Source of the DNA: Pannonibacter anstelovis
GTDB lineage: Bacteria > Pseudomonadota > Alphaproteobacteria > Rhizobiales > Stappiaceae
NCBI RefSeq assembly: GCF_036881715.1
Contig: NZ_JBAKBF010000015.1
Coordinates: 24,977-88,976, forward strand
Direction of reading: 5' to 3'
Length of the DNA stretch: 64,000 nucleotides
Under the pieces are notes generated by a model. It worked only from the letters and a program-made list of their open reading frames with translations. It was not told where the DNA came from and searched no databases. A program made the translations under genes and the position numbers. Shown here piece after piece: positions 10,095 through 19,192 of the stretch. The number at the start of each line of letters is the position of its first letter. Positions within the stretch are counted from its first letter, which is position 1.

Positions 10095-12752
10095 ATGAGC
10101 GGCGTAAACGAGATCAGATCAGCGTTTCTGGAATATTTTGCCAAGAATGGCCACCAGGTCGTGGAATCGAGCCCCCTGGTGCCGCGCAACGACCCGACGC
10201 TCATGTTCACCAACGCGGGCATGAACCAGTTCAAGAACGTGTTCACCGGCCTGGAGAAGCGCGATTACGACCGCGCCGTAACGGCTCAGAAGGTGGTGCG
10301 TGCTGGCGGCAAGCATAATGATCTCGACAATGTGGGCTATACCGCCCGCCATCACACCTTTTTCGAGATGCTGGGCAACTTCTCCTTCGGTGACTATTTC
10401 AAGGAGCGGGCCATCGAGCTGGCCTGGAACCTGATCACCAAGGAATACGGCCTGCCGAAGGAGCGCCTCATCGTCACCGTTTATTCGGAAGATGACGAGG
10501 CTCACGGGCTTTGGAAGAAGGTTGCCGGTCTTTCCGACAGCAAGATCATCCGCATCCCGACCTCCGACAACTTCTGGACCATGGGCGACACCGGTCCTTG
10601 CGGTCCCTGCTCGGAAATCTTCTACGATCACGGCGACCATATCTGGGGCGGCCCTCCGGGTTCTGCCGAAGAAGACGGCGACCGCTTCATCGAGATCTGG
10701 AATCTCGTGTTCATGCAATACGAGCAGACTCCGGAAGGCCGCTTCAACCTGCCGCGTCCGTCGATCGACACCGGCATGGGGCTGGAGCGTGTGGCTGCCG
10801 TGCTGCAGGGCGTGCATGACAACTATGACATCGACCTGTTCCGAGCCCTGATTTCGGCTTCCGTCAATGCGACGGGCGTTGAGGCGGATGGGGCAGCCCG
10901 TTCGAGCCATCGCGTCATCGCCGACCACCTGCGTTCCTCCTGCTTCCTGATTGCCGATGGCGTTCTGCCGTCGAACGAAGGGCGTGGCTATGTCCTGCGC
11001 CGCATCATGCGCCGCGGCATGCGCCATGCGCATCTGCTTGGCGCGCGCGAGCCGCTGATGTGGAAGCTGGTGCCTGCGCTGATCCGCGAGATGGGCCGCG
11101 CCTATCCGGAGCTGGTGCGTGCCGAGGCTCTCATCACCGAAACACTCCGTCTTGAGGAAACCCGTTTCCGCAAGACGTTGGAGCGCGGCCTTGGCCTTCT
11201 CGACACGGCAACCGCTGACCTCAGCAAGGGCGGCGAGCTGGACGGCGAGACTGCCTTCAAGCTCTACGACACCTATGGCTTCCCGCTGGACCTGACGCAG
11301 GACGCCCTGCGCGCCCGTGGCATCACCGTGGATACGGACGGTTTCTCCGCCGCCATGGAGCGCCAGAAGGCTGAGGCCCGCGCGGCATGGGCCGGCTCCG
11401 GCGAAAGCGCCACGGATACGGTCTGGTTCGCGCTCAAGGAAAAGTGCGGCGCCACTGAATTCCTCGGCTACGAGACCGAGCAGGCGGAAGGCGCCGTTCT
11501 GGCGCTGGTTGCCGATGGCAAGGAAACGGACAAGCTGACGGCCGGCCAGACGGGTTTCGTCATCCTCAACCAGACACCGTTCTATGGCGAGTCCGGCGGT
11601 CAGGTGGGCGACACGGGCGTCATGAAGGCTGCTGGCGTGCGTCTGAAGGTTACCGAGACCCAGAAGAAGGCCGATGGGCTCTTCATTCATGCGGTGACGG
11701 TGGAAGAGGGCACGGTGACTGTTGGTCTTGGTGTTGAGCTGATGGTGGATCATGCCCGCCGCAGCAATATCCGCTCCAACCACTCGGCCACTCACCTCCT
11801 GCATGAAGCCCTGCGTGAAGTGCTGGGCTCGCATGTGGCGCAGAAGGGCTCTCTGGTCACGCCAGACCGCCTGCGCTTCGACTTCTCCCATCCCAAGCCG
11901 ATTGACGATGCGGAGCTGAAGCAGGTCGAGGCAATCGCCAATGAGATCATCCTGCAGAATGCGCCGGTCGACACGCGCCTGATGGCGGTGGACGAGGCGA
12001 TCGAAAGCGGTGCAACGGCGCTCTTTGGCGAAAAATATGGCGAAGAAGTGCGTGTGGTTTCCATGGGCACGGCGCTGCATGGGCAGAAGGCTGGCAAGAC
12101 CTATTCGGTTGAGCTTTGCGGCGGCACGCATGTGAAGCGCACCGGCGACATCGGCCTCGTGCGCCTCGTCTCGGAAGGTGCAGTTGCCGCCGGCGTGCGC
12201 CGTCTGGAAGCGCTGACCGGCGAAGCTGCCCGTGCCTATCTCGACGAGCAGGACACCCGCGTCCGCGAGATCGCGTCCATCCTGAAGGTGGGCGCGGGCG
12301 AGATCACGGCCCGCGTTGCCCAGCTGCTGGACGAGCGCAAGCGCATGGAAAAGGAACTCTCCGAAGCGCGCAAGAAGCTCGCCATGGGCGGGGGCGCCTC
12401 CGGTGGTGCAGACCAGCCGCGCGAGATCAACGGCGTCAAGTTCCTCGGCCGTGCGCTGGATGGCATTCCGGCCAAGGACCTGAAAGGCATGGTCGACGAA
12501 AGCCGCACCGCACTCGGCTCCGGCATCGTTGCGCTGATCTCGGTTTCCGAAGACGGCAAGGGCAGCGCAGTGGTTGGTGTCAGCGAAGACCTGACCTCGC
12601 GGTTCAGTGCGGTGGATCTGGTGCGCATCGCCTCCGAAGCCCTTGGCGGCAAGGGCGGTGGCGGCCGTCCGGACATGGCGCAGGCGGGTGGCCCGGACGG
12701 AAGCAAGGCTGCCGACGCTCTGGCGGCAATCGAGGCTGCCATCGCAGGCTGA
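10095..12752 (+). CDS. alaS: Alanine--tRNA ligase
   Basis: An 885-residue class II synthetase that charges tRNA-Ala. The catalytic domain has the family N-terminus (IRSAFLEYFAKNGH), motif 2 region (ARHHTFFEMLGNFSFGDYFK) and motif 3 with DTGMGLERVAA. The editing domain that removes wrongly attached Ser or Gly carries the zinc ligands HSATHLLH and CGGTHVKRTGDIG. A C-terminal C-Ala domain ends in a Gly/Ala-rich segment (KGGGGRPDMAQAGG). It lies 297 bp after recA, an order often seen in bacteria. The ribosome site in front of the ATG at 10095 is weak. Confidence 0.98.
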   Translation: MSGVNEIRSAFLEYFAKNGHQVVESSPLVPRNDPTLMFTNAGMNQFKNVFTGLEKRDYDRAVTAQKVVRAGGKHNDLDNVGYTARHHTFFEMLGNFSFGDYFKERAIELAWNLITKEYGLPKERLIVTVYSEDDEAHGLWKKVAGLSDSKIIRIPTSDNFWTMGDTGPCGPCSEIFYDHGDHIWGGPPGSAEEDGDRFIEIWNLVFMQYEQTPEGRFNLPRPSIDTGMGLERVAAVLQGVHDNYDIDLFRALISASVNATGVEADGAARSSHRVIADHLRSSCFLIADGVLPSNEGRGYVLRRIMRRGMRHAHLLGAREPLMWKLVPALIREMGRAYPELVRAEALITETLRLEETRFRKTLERGLGLLDTATADLSKGGELDGETAFKLYDTYGFPLDLTQDALRARGITVDTDGFSAAMERQKAEARAAWAGSGESATDTVWFALKEKCGATEFLGYETEQAEGAVLALVADGKETDKLTAGQTGFVILNQTPFYGESGGQVGDTGVMKAAGVRLKVTETQKKADGLFIHAVTVEEGTVTVGLGVELMVDHARRSNIRSNHSATHLLHEALREVLGSHVAQKGSLVTPDRLRFDFSHPKPIDDAELKQVEAIANEIILQNAPVDTRLMAVDEAIESGATALFGEKYGEEVRVVSMGTALHGQKAGKTYSVELCGGTHVKRTGDIGLVRLVSEGAVAAGVRRLEALTGEAARAYLDEQDTRVREIASILKVGAGEITARVAQLLDERKRMEKELSEARKKLAMGGGASGGADQPREINGVKFLGRALDGIPAKDLKGMVDESRTALGSGIVALISVSEDGKGSAVVGVSEDLTSRFSAVDLVRIASEALGGKGGGGRPDMAQAGGPDGSKAADALAAIEAAIAG

Positions 12753-13010
12753 CGTCCGGCCAGTTACAGTGCCGGGGTGATTTGGAATCCGGCAGTGCGG
12801 CAAAGTGCCTCCTGAGAGGCCGATGCCGGACTGTCGGTGCCATTTGTTTTGAAATAATTGATTTTTTACCTGTAGCGTGGCTGGGCTTTTATAAGGCTCC
12901 AGATGCTGACGCATCACGCCTTGAGTTTGTTCAGGCGCCGCCCGGGCTTGGCCAACGCCTTATGAGATCAGTTCATTGCGAGTTGGAAGTGCCGGGTCGC
13001 GTTTCTGGAG

Positions 13011-14243
13011 GTGCCCTTGGAGCTGCTTTTTTCAGTGCCTGCGATACTGCTTGGTCTTTCCGGCGTCTATGCGGTGTTCATGCTGACGCTGGCTGCAGCT
13101 GTCGTGCGCTATCCTGGCACCACATATCTGCGCCTCTGGTTTGCTGTTTTCCTGCTGGCATCGGCTGGCAGTACCTGCATCGCCTTGCGGGGGGCAGTGC
13201 CTTTGGGCGTAAGCGATAACGTTGGCTTTGGCCTCATCGTCGTTGCACTGGGTTTTGTCTGGCTCGGCATGCGGGCCTTTTTCGGCCGGCACGTGCCTTA
13301 TCTGCTGCCTGTCATGGCTGCCCTCGGTGTTGTTCCGCTCAGCCATTTCCTTGATGAAAGTCAGGATCTGGCCGCGCTCTGGCGCATGGTCTACGCTCTG
13401 GCAATCGCCGGTCTCTTTTATCTCCTGACGGCGTCAGAACTGCGGCGGAGTATTCGTGAAGAGGGTCTGCCTTCGGCGCGCGCGGCTGCCGCGGTCTATA
13501 CCAGCCTCTCCATCGTTCATCTTGGGGCCTTGCCGCTGCCTTTTCTCTTCCCTGTCCGGTTCGATGGCTTCATTCCCAGATCCGACTGGCTGTTCGTGCT
13601 TGTTTTTCTGTCGTTGATGCACACTGTCGCAGCTGTGTTCTTGGGTATCGTCCTGTCGAACGAGCGCATGGCCAAGGCCATGCGTCATCTCGCGGATACG
13701 GATGAGCTGACGGGACTGCCAAACCGGCGAGCCTTCCTGCGGCAGGTCGAGCAATCGCTGGCAACGGGGGCAGGCGGCACGCTGCTCATTGCTGACATCG
13801 ATCATTTCAAGCAGATCAATGACCGCCATGGCCACCAGTGCGGCGATGCTGTGCTGAAGAGTTTCGCGGCCATGCTGGAGCAGCTTGCCGGAGAGCGGCT
13901 GTTCGCTGCCCGCATCGGTGGAGAAGAATTCGGTGTTTTCCTGCCCGGTCTGACAGGGCCGCATCTGGATCTGCTGGCAGCCCAGCTTTGCCGTGCCGCT
14001 GCCGTGTTGCAGATGGAACATGCCGGAAAGGTCATTCCGGTGACGATCAGCACCGGTGTGGCCGATACCTCTGGCTCCAATGCTTCTTATGAACAGCTGT
14101 TTGCCGAGGCTGACCGGGCGCTTTATCTTGCCAAACGGTCGGGCCGGAATTGCTTCCGCCGTCTCCCTCAGATCCGTCTGGTGCATGAAACCAGTGCGGG
14201 GGAAAGCGCAGAGAATGGCACCGGAGAACGCCATCTCGCCTGA
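13011..14243 (+). CDS. Membrane diguanylate cyclase (GGDEF)
   Basis: A 410-residue protein with about six hydrophobic helices in the first 215 residues followed by a GGDEF domain that makes cyclic di-GMP from GTP. The active-site motif is GGEEF (in FAARIGGEEFGVFLPG), with the metal region IADIDHFKQINDRHGHQCGDAVL intact, so it is probably active. The product-inhibition site RxxD five residues before the motif is absent. The GTG at 13011 starts the open frame, but the TTG at 13017 has a far better GGAGG five bases upstream and may be the real start. It is convergent with a GGDEF-EAL gene, so making and breaking of c-di-GMP are encoded side by side. Confidence 0.9.
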   Translation: MPLELLFSVPAILLGLSGVYAVFMLTLAAAVVRYPGTTYLRLWFAVFLLASAGSTCIALRGAVPLGVSDNVGFGLIVVALGFVWLGMRAFFGRHVPYLLPVMAALGVVPLSHFLDESQDLAALWRMVYALAIAGLFYLLTASELRRSIREEGLPSARAAAAVYTSLSIVHLGALPLPFLFPVRFDGFIPRSDWLFVLVFLSLMHTVAAVFLGIVLSNERMAKAMRHLADTDELTGLPNRRAFLRQVEQSLATGAGGTLLIADIDHFKQINDRHGHQCGDAVLKSFAAMLEQLAGERLFAARIGGEEFGVFLPGLTGPHLDLLAAQLCRAAAVLQMEHAGKVIPVTISTGVADTSGSNASYEQLFAEADRALYLAKRSGRNCFRRLPQIRLVHETSAGESAENGTGERHLA

Positions 14244-14276
14244 ACTCAAGGCGTCCTGTTTAGGCGGGGGCGCTGG

Positions 14277-16370
14277 TCAATCCTGAGCAGCTTTCACTTT
14301 TGCCGGCCAGCCTCCGAGCCAGGCGCGCTGGCTGGCGGCGTCCCGCAGGGGCGGAGCCAGGAAATAGCCCTGCGCATAAGTGCAGCCCGCGCCTTTCAGG
14401 AAGGCCAGCTGCCGCTCATCCTCGACACCTTCCGCGACAATGCTGATCCCGAGGCCTTTTGCCAGATTGATCATGGTTTCCACAATCACGGCATCCTGAT
14501 GAGAGGTCGTGACGCGTGTGATGAAAGACCGGTCGATCTTTACGCCGGTGACCGGAAACTGGCGCAGATGTGTCAGTGAGGCAAAGCCGGTGCCGAAGTC
14601 ATCGAGCGACAGCTGAAATCCCAGGTCATGCAGGCTCTCAAGGGTTTTGCCGATCTGGTATGCGGAGCGGTCGATCAGCACGGTTTCAGTGATCTCGAGC
14701 ACAAGCCTGTCCGGGGTCAGGCCGTGGCGGACAAGGCTCTCGTGCAGCATGGCGGGCAGGTTGTCGCATTTCAGTTGGGCGAGACCCAGGTTGACTGACA
14801 GCGTGCCGGCGCAAAGACCGCCGTGTTCGAGGGCAGCAAAGCTCTGGCAGCTCTTCTCAAAAAGCTCCTGCCCGAGTGCCAGCCCCATTCCGGCGTCTTC
14901 CGCAATGGCGACAAACTCGAAGGGCGGCATGTCTTCCCCTTGCCAGTTCCAGCGGGCAAGGCTTTCAAAGCCGTGGTGCCGGCCGGTGGAAATGTTGACG
15001 ATGGGCTGCAGGGCGACGGAGATGTTCCCGGCCAGAAGAGCCTCGGCAAGGGCAGTCTTGACCTCGGCGACACGGTGCAGCCTGCGCCCGAGTTGCTCAT
15101 CGAACAAGGTCCAGCCGTTGCGTCCGTTCTCCTTTGTCTTGTAGAGGGCGCTGTCGGCGTTCTTGAACAGCTCGTCAACGGTGGTGCCATCACGCGGGAA
15201 AAGCGCAATGCCCATCGAGATACCGGGCCGGAGTATCCGGTTTCCGGCTGGCATCTCCTTTGTCAGAGCCTTGTGCAGCGCGTTGGCGACCACCTCGCAA
15301 GCCTCTTCGCGCTCGAAGCCGGTGACGAGTACCGCGAATTCGTCTCCGCCAAGCCGGGCAACGGTATCCTCAGTGCGAAGGGTCTGGCGCAGGCGCTTGG
15401 CAACCGTCTTGAGCACCTGATCTCCGGCATCATGGCCAAGCGTGTCGTTGATGGACTTGAAGTGGTCAACGTCAATCAGAATCAGAGCGCCCATCCGGTC
15501 TGACGACCGGAAGCCCTTGAGCGTCCGCTGAAGGGCGGCGATGAGGACGCTGCGATTGGCAATGCCTGTGAGGGAATCCGTCTCGGCAGTCTGGCGTACA
15601 GCCACTTCTGCGGCCTTCAGGGCGGTGACATCGGTCCTGACGCCGACAATGTTGCCGGAGGCAGACTTGCGTTCGCGCACGTGCAGCCAGCGCCCGTTCG
15701 GCAGCTTCTGGATCAGGGCCTTGCCGGGCGGGTTGCGGTGATTGGCAAGGCGTGTGCGCAGCCACTTTTCCTTCTCTTCAGGCGTCGTCCCGGCATCCAG
15801 ATATTGTCCGGCCTCCAGCCCGTAGCGCAGGATGGCCTCGAATTTCTCTCCAAGCCTGATAGCTGGTGCCGAATGGCTGTAAAGGTCCTTGTAGGCTGCG
15901 TTGAAGAGGATGAGGCGGTCTTCGCTGTTATAGGCGGCAAGCGCATCAGGAATAGCTTCCAGCACGTCATCAAGCAGCGCCCGGGCCTGGTCGGCTTCGT
16001 TCTGGGCTGTCATCCAGGGGGTGTTGTTGACCGCAAGCCCGACTGCCCCGGTCACCTTTCCCTCTTTCAGCAGTGGAACGAGAACGGTCTCGATATACTG
16101 CTTTCCATCCCGCGTCGTTACGTAGCGGCTGTAGCGGATGCGCTCTCCCTTGAGGGCGCGCTCATGATACTGGCGCCAATCGTCTGCCTGATCTTCAGGT
16201 ACCCAGGTTTCCACGGCCTGCTTGCCGGTCAGATCGCCATAAGTGGCAATATCTACGCTGTTCTGGAAGACATATGCCCCCTTGGCATTCAGGATCCACG
16301 CGCCGTACGGCAAGCCTTCAAGAAGCTGGCAGAGGTCTATATCTGCTGTACCGGGATCCATCACCTGCAT
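14277..16370 (-). CDS. PAS-PAS-GGDEF-EAL c-di-GMP enzyme
   Basis: A 697-residue cytoplasmic protein without membrane helices. Two PAS sensor domains occupy roughly residues 10-120 and 135-255. The GGDEF domain follows (LGGDEFAVLVTG) with an inhibitory RxxD site (RTED) exactly five residues before it. The EAL domain starts with ESLARW, an ESL variant that keeps the metal-binding Glu, and has EITETVLID, DDFGTGFASL and VAEGVED, so phosphodiesterase activity is likely. Both domains look catalytically complete, which leaves the net direction open. The ATG at 16370 has only a weak ribosome site; an in-frame ATG at 16361 is an alternative. Confidence 0.92.
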   Translation of the reverse strand: MQVMDPGTADIDLCQLLEGLPYGAWILNAKGAYVFQNSVDIATYGDLTGKQAVETWVPEDQADDWRQYHERALKGERIRYSRYVTTRDGKQYIETVLVPLLKEGKVTGAVGLAVNNTPWMTAQNEADQARALLDDVLEAIPDALAAYNSEDRLILFNAAYKDLYSHSAPAIRLGEKFEAILRYGLEAGQYLDAGTTPEEKEKWLRTRLANHRNPPGKALIQKLPNGRWLHVRERKSASGNIVGVRTDVTALKAAEVAVRQTAETDSLTGIANRSVLIAALQRTLKGFRSSDRMGALILIDVDHFKSINDTLGHDAGDQVLKTVAKRLRQTLRTEDTVARLGGDEFAVLVTGFEREEACEVVANALHKALTKEMPAGNRILRPGISMGIALFPRDGTTVDELFKNADSALYKTKENGRNGWTLFDEQLGRRLHRVAEVKTALAEALLAGNISVALQPIVNISTGRHHGFESLARWNWQGEDMPPFEFVAIAEDAGMGLALGQELFEKSCQSFAALEHGGLCAGTLSVNLGLAQLKCDNLPAMLHESLVRHGLTPDRLVLEITETVLIDRSAYQIGKTLESLHDLGFQLSLDDFGTGFASLTHLRQFPVTGVKIDRSFITRVTTSHQDAVIVETMINLAKGLGISIVAEGVEDERQLAFLKGAGCTYAQGYFLAPPLRDAASQRAWLGGWPAKVKAAQD

Positions 16371-16752
16371 GTCTTGCTCTCGTGCCGCCTTTGTGAGGTG
16401 CCGGGATCAGCATGCGTGCGCTTTGAAAACGTTTCGTTAAACGGATGAATTGCTATTTCATGAAAGGTCAGAAAAATGAGCTACTTACTTTGATTGCCTG
16501 AAGCCAGGCCGAGTAAAGCCATATCGATGTGTCTGTTTGCCGGCTTGTTCTGGGCCGGTGTCTGCCAGTCTGTATCCGGTGATTTATGGCTCTCTTTGGA
16601 GGCCGCGTATTAAGACTGGCCAGAGCTGCAACTGATAGAAGTTACATGGAGCTGGAATATTCTGTAAGGGCCAGCTCGCACCGGATTTTACTCTTCCTGC
16701 CGGAGCCTCATGTGCTCCGGCAGGAAGAGGTTCCGGCGTTTTGCGCCGCCCC
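16371..16752. other. Intergenic region, 382 bp, with one strong hairpin
   Basis: This holds the upstream region of the leftward PAS-GGDEF-EAL gene and the downstream region of the leftward secreted-protein gene. Apart from the 16-bp hairpin at 16691-16729 I see no gene or RNA. Confidence 0.6.
16691..16729. terminator. Long perfect hairpin after secreted-protein gene
   Basis: A perfect 16-bp stem (16691-16706 pairing with 16714-16729, core TTCCTGCCGGAGC) and a 7-base loop lie 24 bp beyond the stop of the leftward secreted-protein gene. No T-run follows, so it may be a terminator or an RNA 3'-end stabiliser. Confidence 0.6.
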
Positions 16753-17253
16753 TCAGTTGATGACGGGCAGGAGTCCGTTCGGCAGCTGGTCGTAGAGCGG
16801 CTGTCCCAGCCAGTAGACATCCGTCGGCCCGATGGCGAAGTCGACCACGTACCAGTCGCCGTCCACTTCCCGCTGCAGGACGAAAAGCCCGGGGCCGTCG
16901 GCGTATTCCATTTCCCCGGCAATCAGTGTCTTGCTGAGGTCGATCTCCTTCCCGCCGGGGCGCTGAGGGTCGAGGATGGCGAAAGCCCAGCCATCGGCAA
17001 CACGCATATGACGGACGGAGAACTCGACCGGTGCGCCAACGCGCACTTCCATGATCGGGCGGGCAGAATCGAGAATGGCCTTGCGCTCATCGCTGCCGCG
17101 TTCGGGCTCATAGGCCTTTTCGGCCATCGCGGGAGCCGTCATCATTGTGGGAAGAATGGTGCCGGTGGCGAGGGAAAGGGGCAGGACAGCCTGAAACAGG
17201 GTGGCTGCCAGAAGGTGCCGCAGCTTCGCGCCGGGGCTCTGAAAGGATCGCAT
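16753..17253 (-). CDS. Secreted protein of unknown function
   Basis: A 166-residue protein with an N-terminal signal peptide: basic start (MRSFQSPGAKLRH), hydrophobic core, then a probable cleavage after PAMA at about residue 44. The mature part is about 120 residues with WAFAILDPQRPGGKEIDL and a WYVVDFAIGPTDVYW segment near the end, suggesting a small beta-rich domain. I do not recognise the family. The start is the ATG at 17253; the frame is open to 17427, but the extension overlaps a GC-rich non-coding stretch and lacks a ribosome site. It sits between icd and a c-di-GMP gene with no obvious functional link. Confidence 0.75.
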   Translation of the reverse strand: MRSFQSPGAKLRHLLAATLFQAVLPLSLATGTILPTMMTAPAMAEKAYEPERGSDERKAILDSARPIMEVRVGAPVEFSVRHMRVADGWAFAILDPQRPGGKEIDLSKTLIAGEMEYADGPGLFVLQREVDGDWYVVDFAIGPTDVYWLGQPLYDQLPNGLLPVIN

Positions 17254-17397
17254 CGAAAAAGAACTCTCTGCAAACGGAGTACATGACCCTGTCACTCTGG
17301 CAGAGCCCGCATTATCCGTGCCCGATCGGCATGGAAATTTCCAGTGTTCCTGGGGGCAGCATACTGCGTTCGCACCTGACCGCAGGGGGGGAACACA

Positions 17398-17424
17398 AAC
17401 GGCCCGGGGGAGGCCCGGGCCGTT
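17398..17424 (-). terminator. Rho-independent terminator after icd
   Basis: An 11-bp perfect stem (17398-17408 with 17414-17424, core GGCCCGGG) and a 5-base loop sit just after the icd stop on the minus strand, followed by TTGTGTT. Confidence 0.75.
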
Positions 17425-17452
17425 CAATATCTTGTCTTGCTACCGGAAAGGC

Positions 17453-18667
17453 TCAGGCCGCCATGGCCTTCTGCAGGTTGCTCTCGATCTTGTCGAGGAA
17501 GCCGGTGGTGGTCAGCCAGTTCTGGTCCGGACCGACGAGCAGGGCGAGGTCCTTGGTCATGAAGCCGGCTTCCACCGTTTCGATGCAGACCTTTTCCAGC
17601 GTCTGGGCGAAGTTTGCCAGTTCCGCATTGCCGTCCAGCTTGGCCCGGTGGGCAAGGCCGCGAGTCCAGGCGAAGATCGAGGCGATCGGGTTGGTGGAGG
17701 TCTGCTCGCCGCGCTGGTGCTGGCGGAAGTGGCGGGTGACGGTGCCGTGGGCGGCTTCCGCTTCCACCGTCTTGCCATCCGGCGTCATCAGCACGGATGT
17801 CATCAGGCCCAGCGAGCCGAAGCCCTGCGCTACGATGTCCGACTGCACGTCGCCGTCATAGTTCTTGCAGGCCCAGACATAGCCGCCCGACCACTTCAGG
17901 GCCGACGCGACCATGTCGTCGATCAGGCGGTGTTCGTACCAGATCTTCTTTTCTGCATAGGCGTCCTTGAACTCCTTGTCGAAGACCTCCTGGAACAGGT
18001 CCTTGAAGCGGCCGTCATAGGCCTTCAGGATCGTGTTCTTGGTGGAGAGATAGCAGGGCACGCCGCGCTGCAGGGCGTAGTTGAAGGAGGCGCGGGCAAA
18101 ATCGATGATGCTGTCATCGAGATTGTACATGGCCATGGCGACGCCGGCGGACGGGGCATCATAGACCTCGTGCTCGATGACGCTGCCGTCCTCGCCCTTG
18201 AAGGTGATCGTCAGCTTGCCCTTGCCGGGGAAGCGGAAGTCTGTGGCGCGGTACTGGTCGCCGAAGGCATGGCGGCCAACGATGATCGGCTGGGTCCAGC
18301 CGGGCACCAGACGCGGCACATTGCGGATGATGATCGGCTCGCGGAAGATGACGCCGCCCAGAATGTTGCGGATGGTGCCGTTCGGCGACTTCCACATCTT
18401 CTTCAGGCTGAATTCCTCGACGCGGGCTTCATCGGGGGTGATCGTCGCACATTTGACGCCAACGCCGTGCTTCTTGATGGCATTGGCCGCATCGATGGTG
18501 ATCTGGTCACCGGTTTCGTCGCGCTTCTGGATCGACAGGTCGTAATAGTCGAGATCGATATCCAGATAGGGGAAGATGAGCTTGTCCTTGATGAACTGCC
18601 AGATGATGCGGGTCATCTCGTCGCCATCGATATCGACGACCGGGTTCGCTACCTTGATCTTTGCCAT
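17453..18667 (-). CDS. icd: NADP-dependent isocitrate dehydrogenase, dimeric eukaryote-like type
   Basis: A 404-residue TCA-cycle enzyme that oxidises isocitrate to 2-oxoglutarate and makes NADPH. It begins MAKIKVANPVVDIDGDEMTRI, typical of the subfamily shared with mitochondrial IDH. Visible landmarks are the substrate-binding region SPNGTIRNILGG, the metal-binding region NYDGDVQSDIVAQGFGSLG and EAAHGTVTRH with QTSTNPIASIFAW near the coenzyme site. The ATG at 18667 gives the family length; the frame reaches 18910 but that part is not conserved-looking. A second, unrelated monomeric IDH is encoded 1.5 kb away, an unusual closeness. A promoter and a terminator can be placed on both sides. Confidence 0.97.
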   Translation of the reverse strand: MAKIKVANPVVDIDGDEMTRIIWQFIKDKLIFPYLDIDLDYYDLSIQKRDETGDQITIDAANAIKKHGVGVKCATITPDEARVEEFSLKKMWKSPNGTIRNILGGVIFREPIIIRNVPRLVPGWTQPIIVGRHAFGDQYRATDFRFPGKGKLTITFKGEDGSVIEHEVYDAPSAGVAMAMYNLDDSIIDFARASFNYALQRGVPCYLSTKNTILKAYDGRFKDLFQEVFDKEFKDAYAEKKIWYEHRLIDDMVASALKWSGGYVWACKNYDGDVQSDIVAQGFGSLGLMTSVLMTPDGKTVEAEAAHGTVTRHFRQHQRGEQTSTNPIASIFAWTRGLAHRAKLDGNAELANFAQTLEKVCIETVEAGFMTKDLALLVGPDQNWLTTTGFLDKIESNLQKAMAA

Positions 18668-18713
18668 GGGTTCTGGGCCTCGTCTGGGTTGCGGAAACTG
18701 GATTGTGTTCGCG

Positions 18714-18742
18714 TGTATACGATTTTGATGCCGGTCAGGCAA
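18714..18742 (-). promoter_or_regulatory. Probable icd promoter
   Basis: On the minus strand TTGCCT (18737-18742) and TATACA (18714-18719) are separated by 17 bp and lie 47-75 bp upstream of the icd start. The spacing and hexamers suit a housekeeping sigma factor. Confidence 0.5.
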
Positions 18743-18800
18743 GCGGCGATTTCCCGCTGATCCTGCCACTTGCCGGCACATATCTGAAGGAACCATAGCC

Positions 18801-19118
18801 ATGCTTCTTGCTGTTTGCACGACAACGGAGGCGAAAGAGGAAGCGCGGACGATCGCCCGTGCCGCCGTGGAGGCCGGGCTGGCGGCCTGTGTGCACATGG
18901 AGGAGATCACCAGCCTCTATATGTGGGACGGCAAGGTCAATGAGGGCGGGGAGGTGCGCCTGACGATGAAGACGGCAGCGGAGGCCTATCCCGCTCTCGA
19001 AGCCCTCATTCAGCGCCTCCATTCCTACGACCTGCCTGCGGTCTATGCCTTCGAGGTGGTGAAAGGCAGCCCGGCCTATATGGAGTGGGTACGCGAGCAG
19101 GTGCCGGTTCGGGAGTGA
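18801..19118 (+). CDS. cutA: Divalent cation tolerance protein CutA
   Basis: A 105-residue protein of the CutA family, small trimeric cytoplasmic proteins loosely linked to copper tolerance. Family features are the N-terminal strand LLAVCTTTE, the central AACVHMEEITSLYMWDGKV (the family's conserved W region), EVRLTMKT, and the C-terminal LPAVYAFEVVKGSPAYMEWV. Length is normal. It is divergent from icd, sharing a 133-bp gap, and is followed 74 bp later by the MarR-GNAT gene. The biochemical role of the family is still unclear. Confidence 0.93.
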   Translation: MLLAVCTTTEAKEEARTIARAAVEAGLAACVHMEEITSLYMWDGKVNEGGEVRLTMKTAAEAYPALEALIQRLHSYDLPAVYAFEVVKGSPAYMEWVREQVPVRE

Positions 19119-19154
19119 TGCCGAATGAGATGACATTTATTCAGGTAGATTCCT

Positions 19155-19190
19155 TTGACAACTCTTTTTATCTGACTTAAGTCAGGTAAA
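19155..19190 (+). promoter_or_regulatory. Promoter and palindromic operator of the MarR-GNAT gene
   Basis: A consensus -35 TTGACA (19155-19160) is followed by a 24-bp palindrome (19167-19190) whose core CTGACTTAAGTCAG is perfect and whose outer TTTA/TAAA arms also match, with a single mismatched pair. It covers the expected -10 region and ends two bases before the start codon, so a bound MarR dimer should shut off the gene. Self-repression is the likely arrangement. Confidence 0.75.
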
Positions 19191-19192
19191 TC

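Noticed and set aside
10119..12917. A 932-residue open frame antisense to alaS
   Set aside because: It is the shadow of the AlaS gene in high-GC codon usage; no ribosome site and no recognisable domain.
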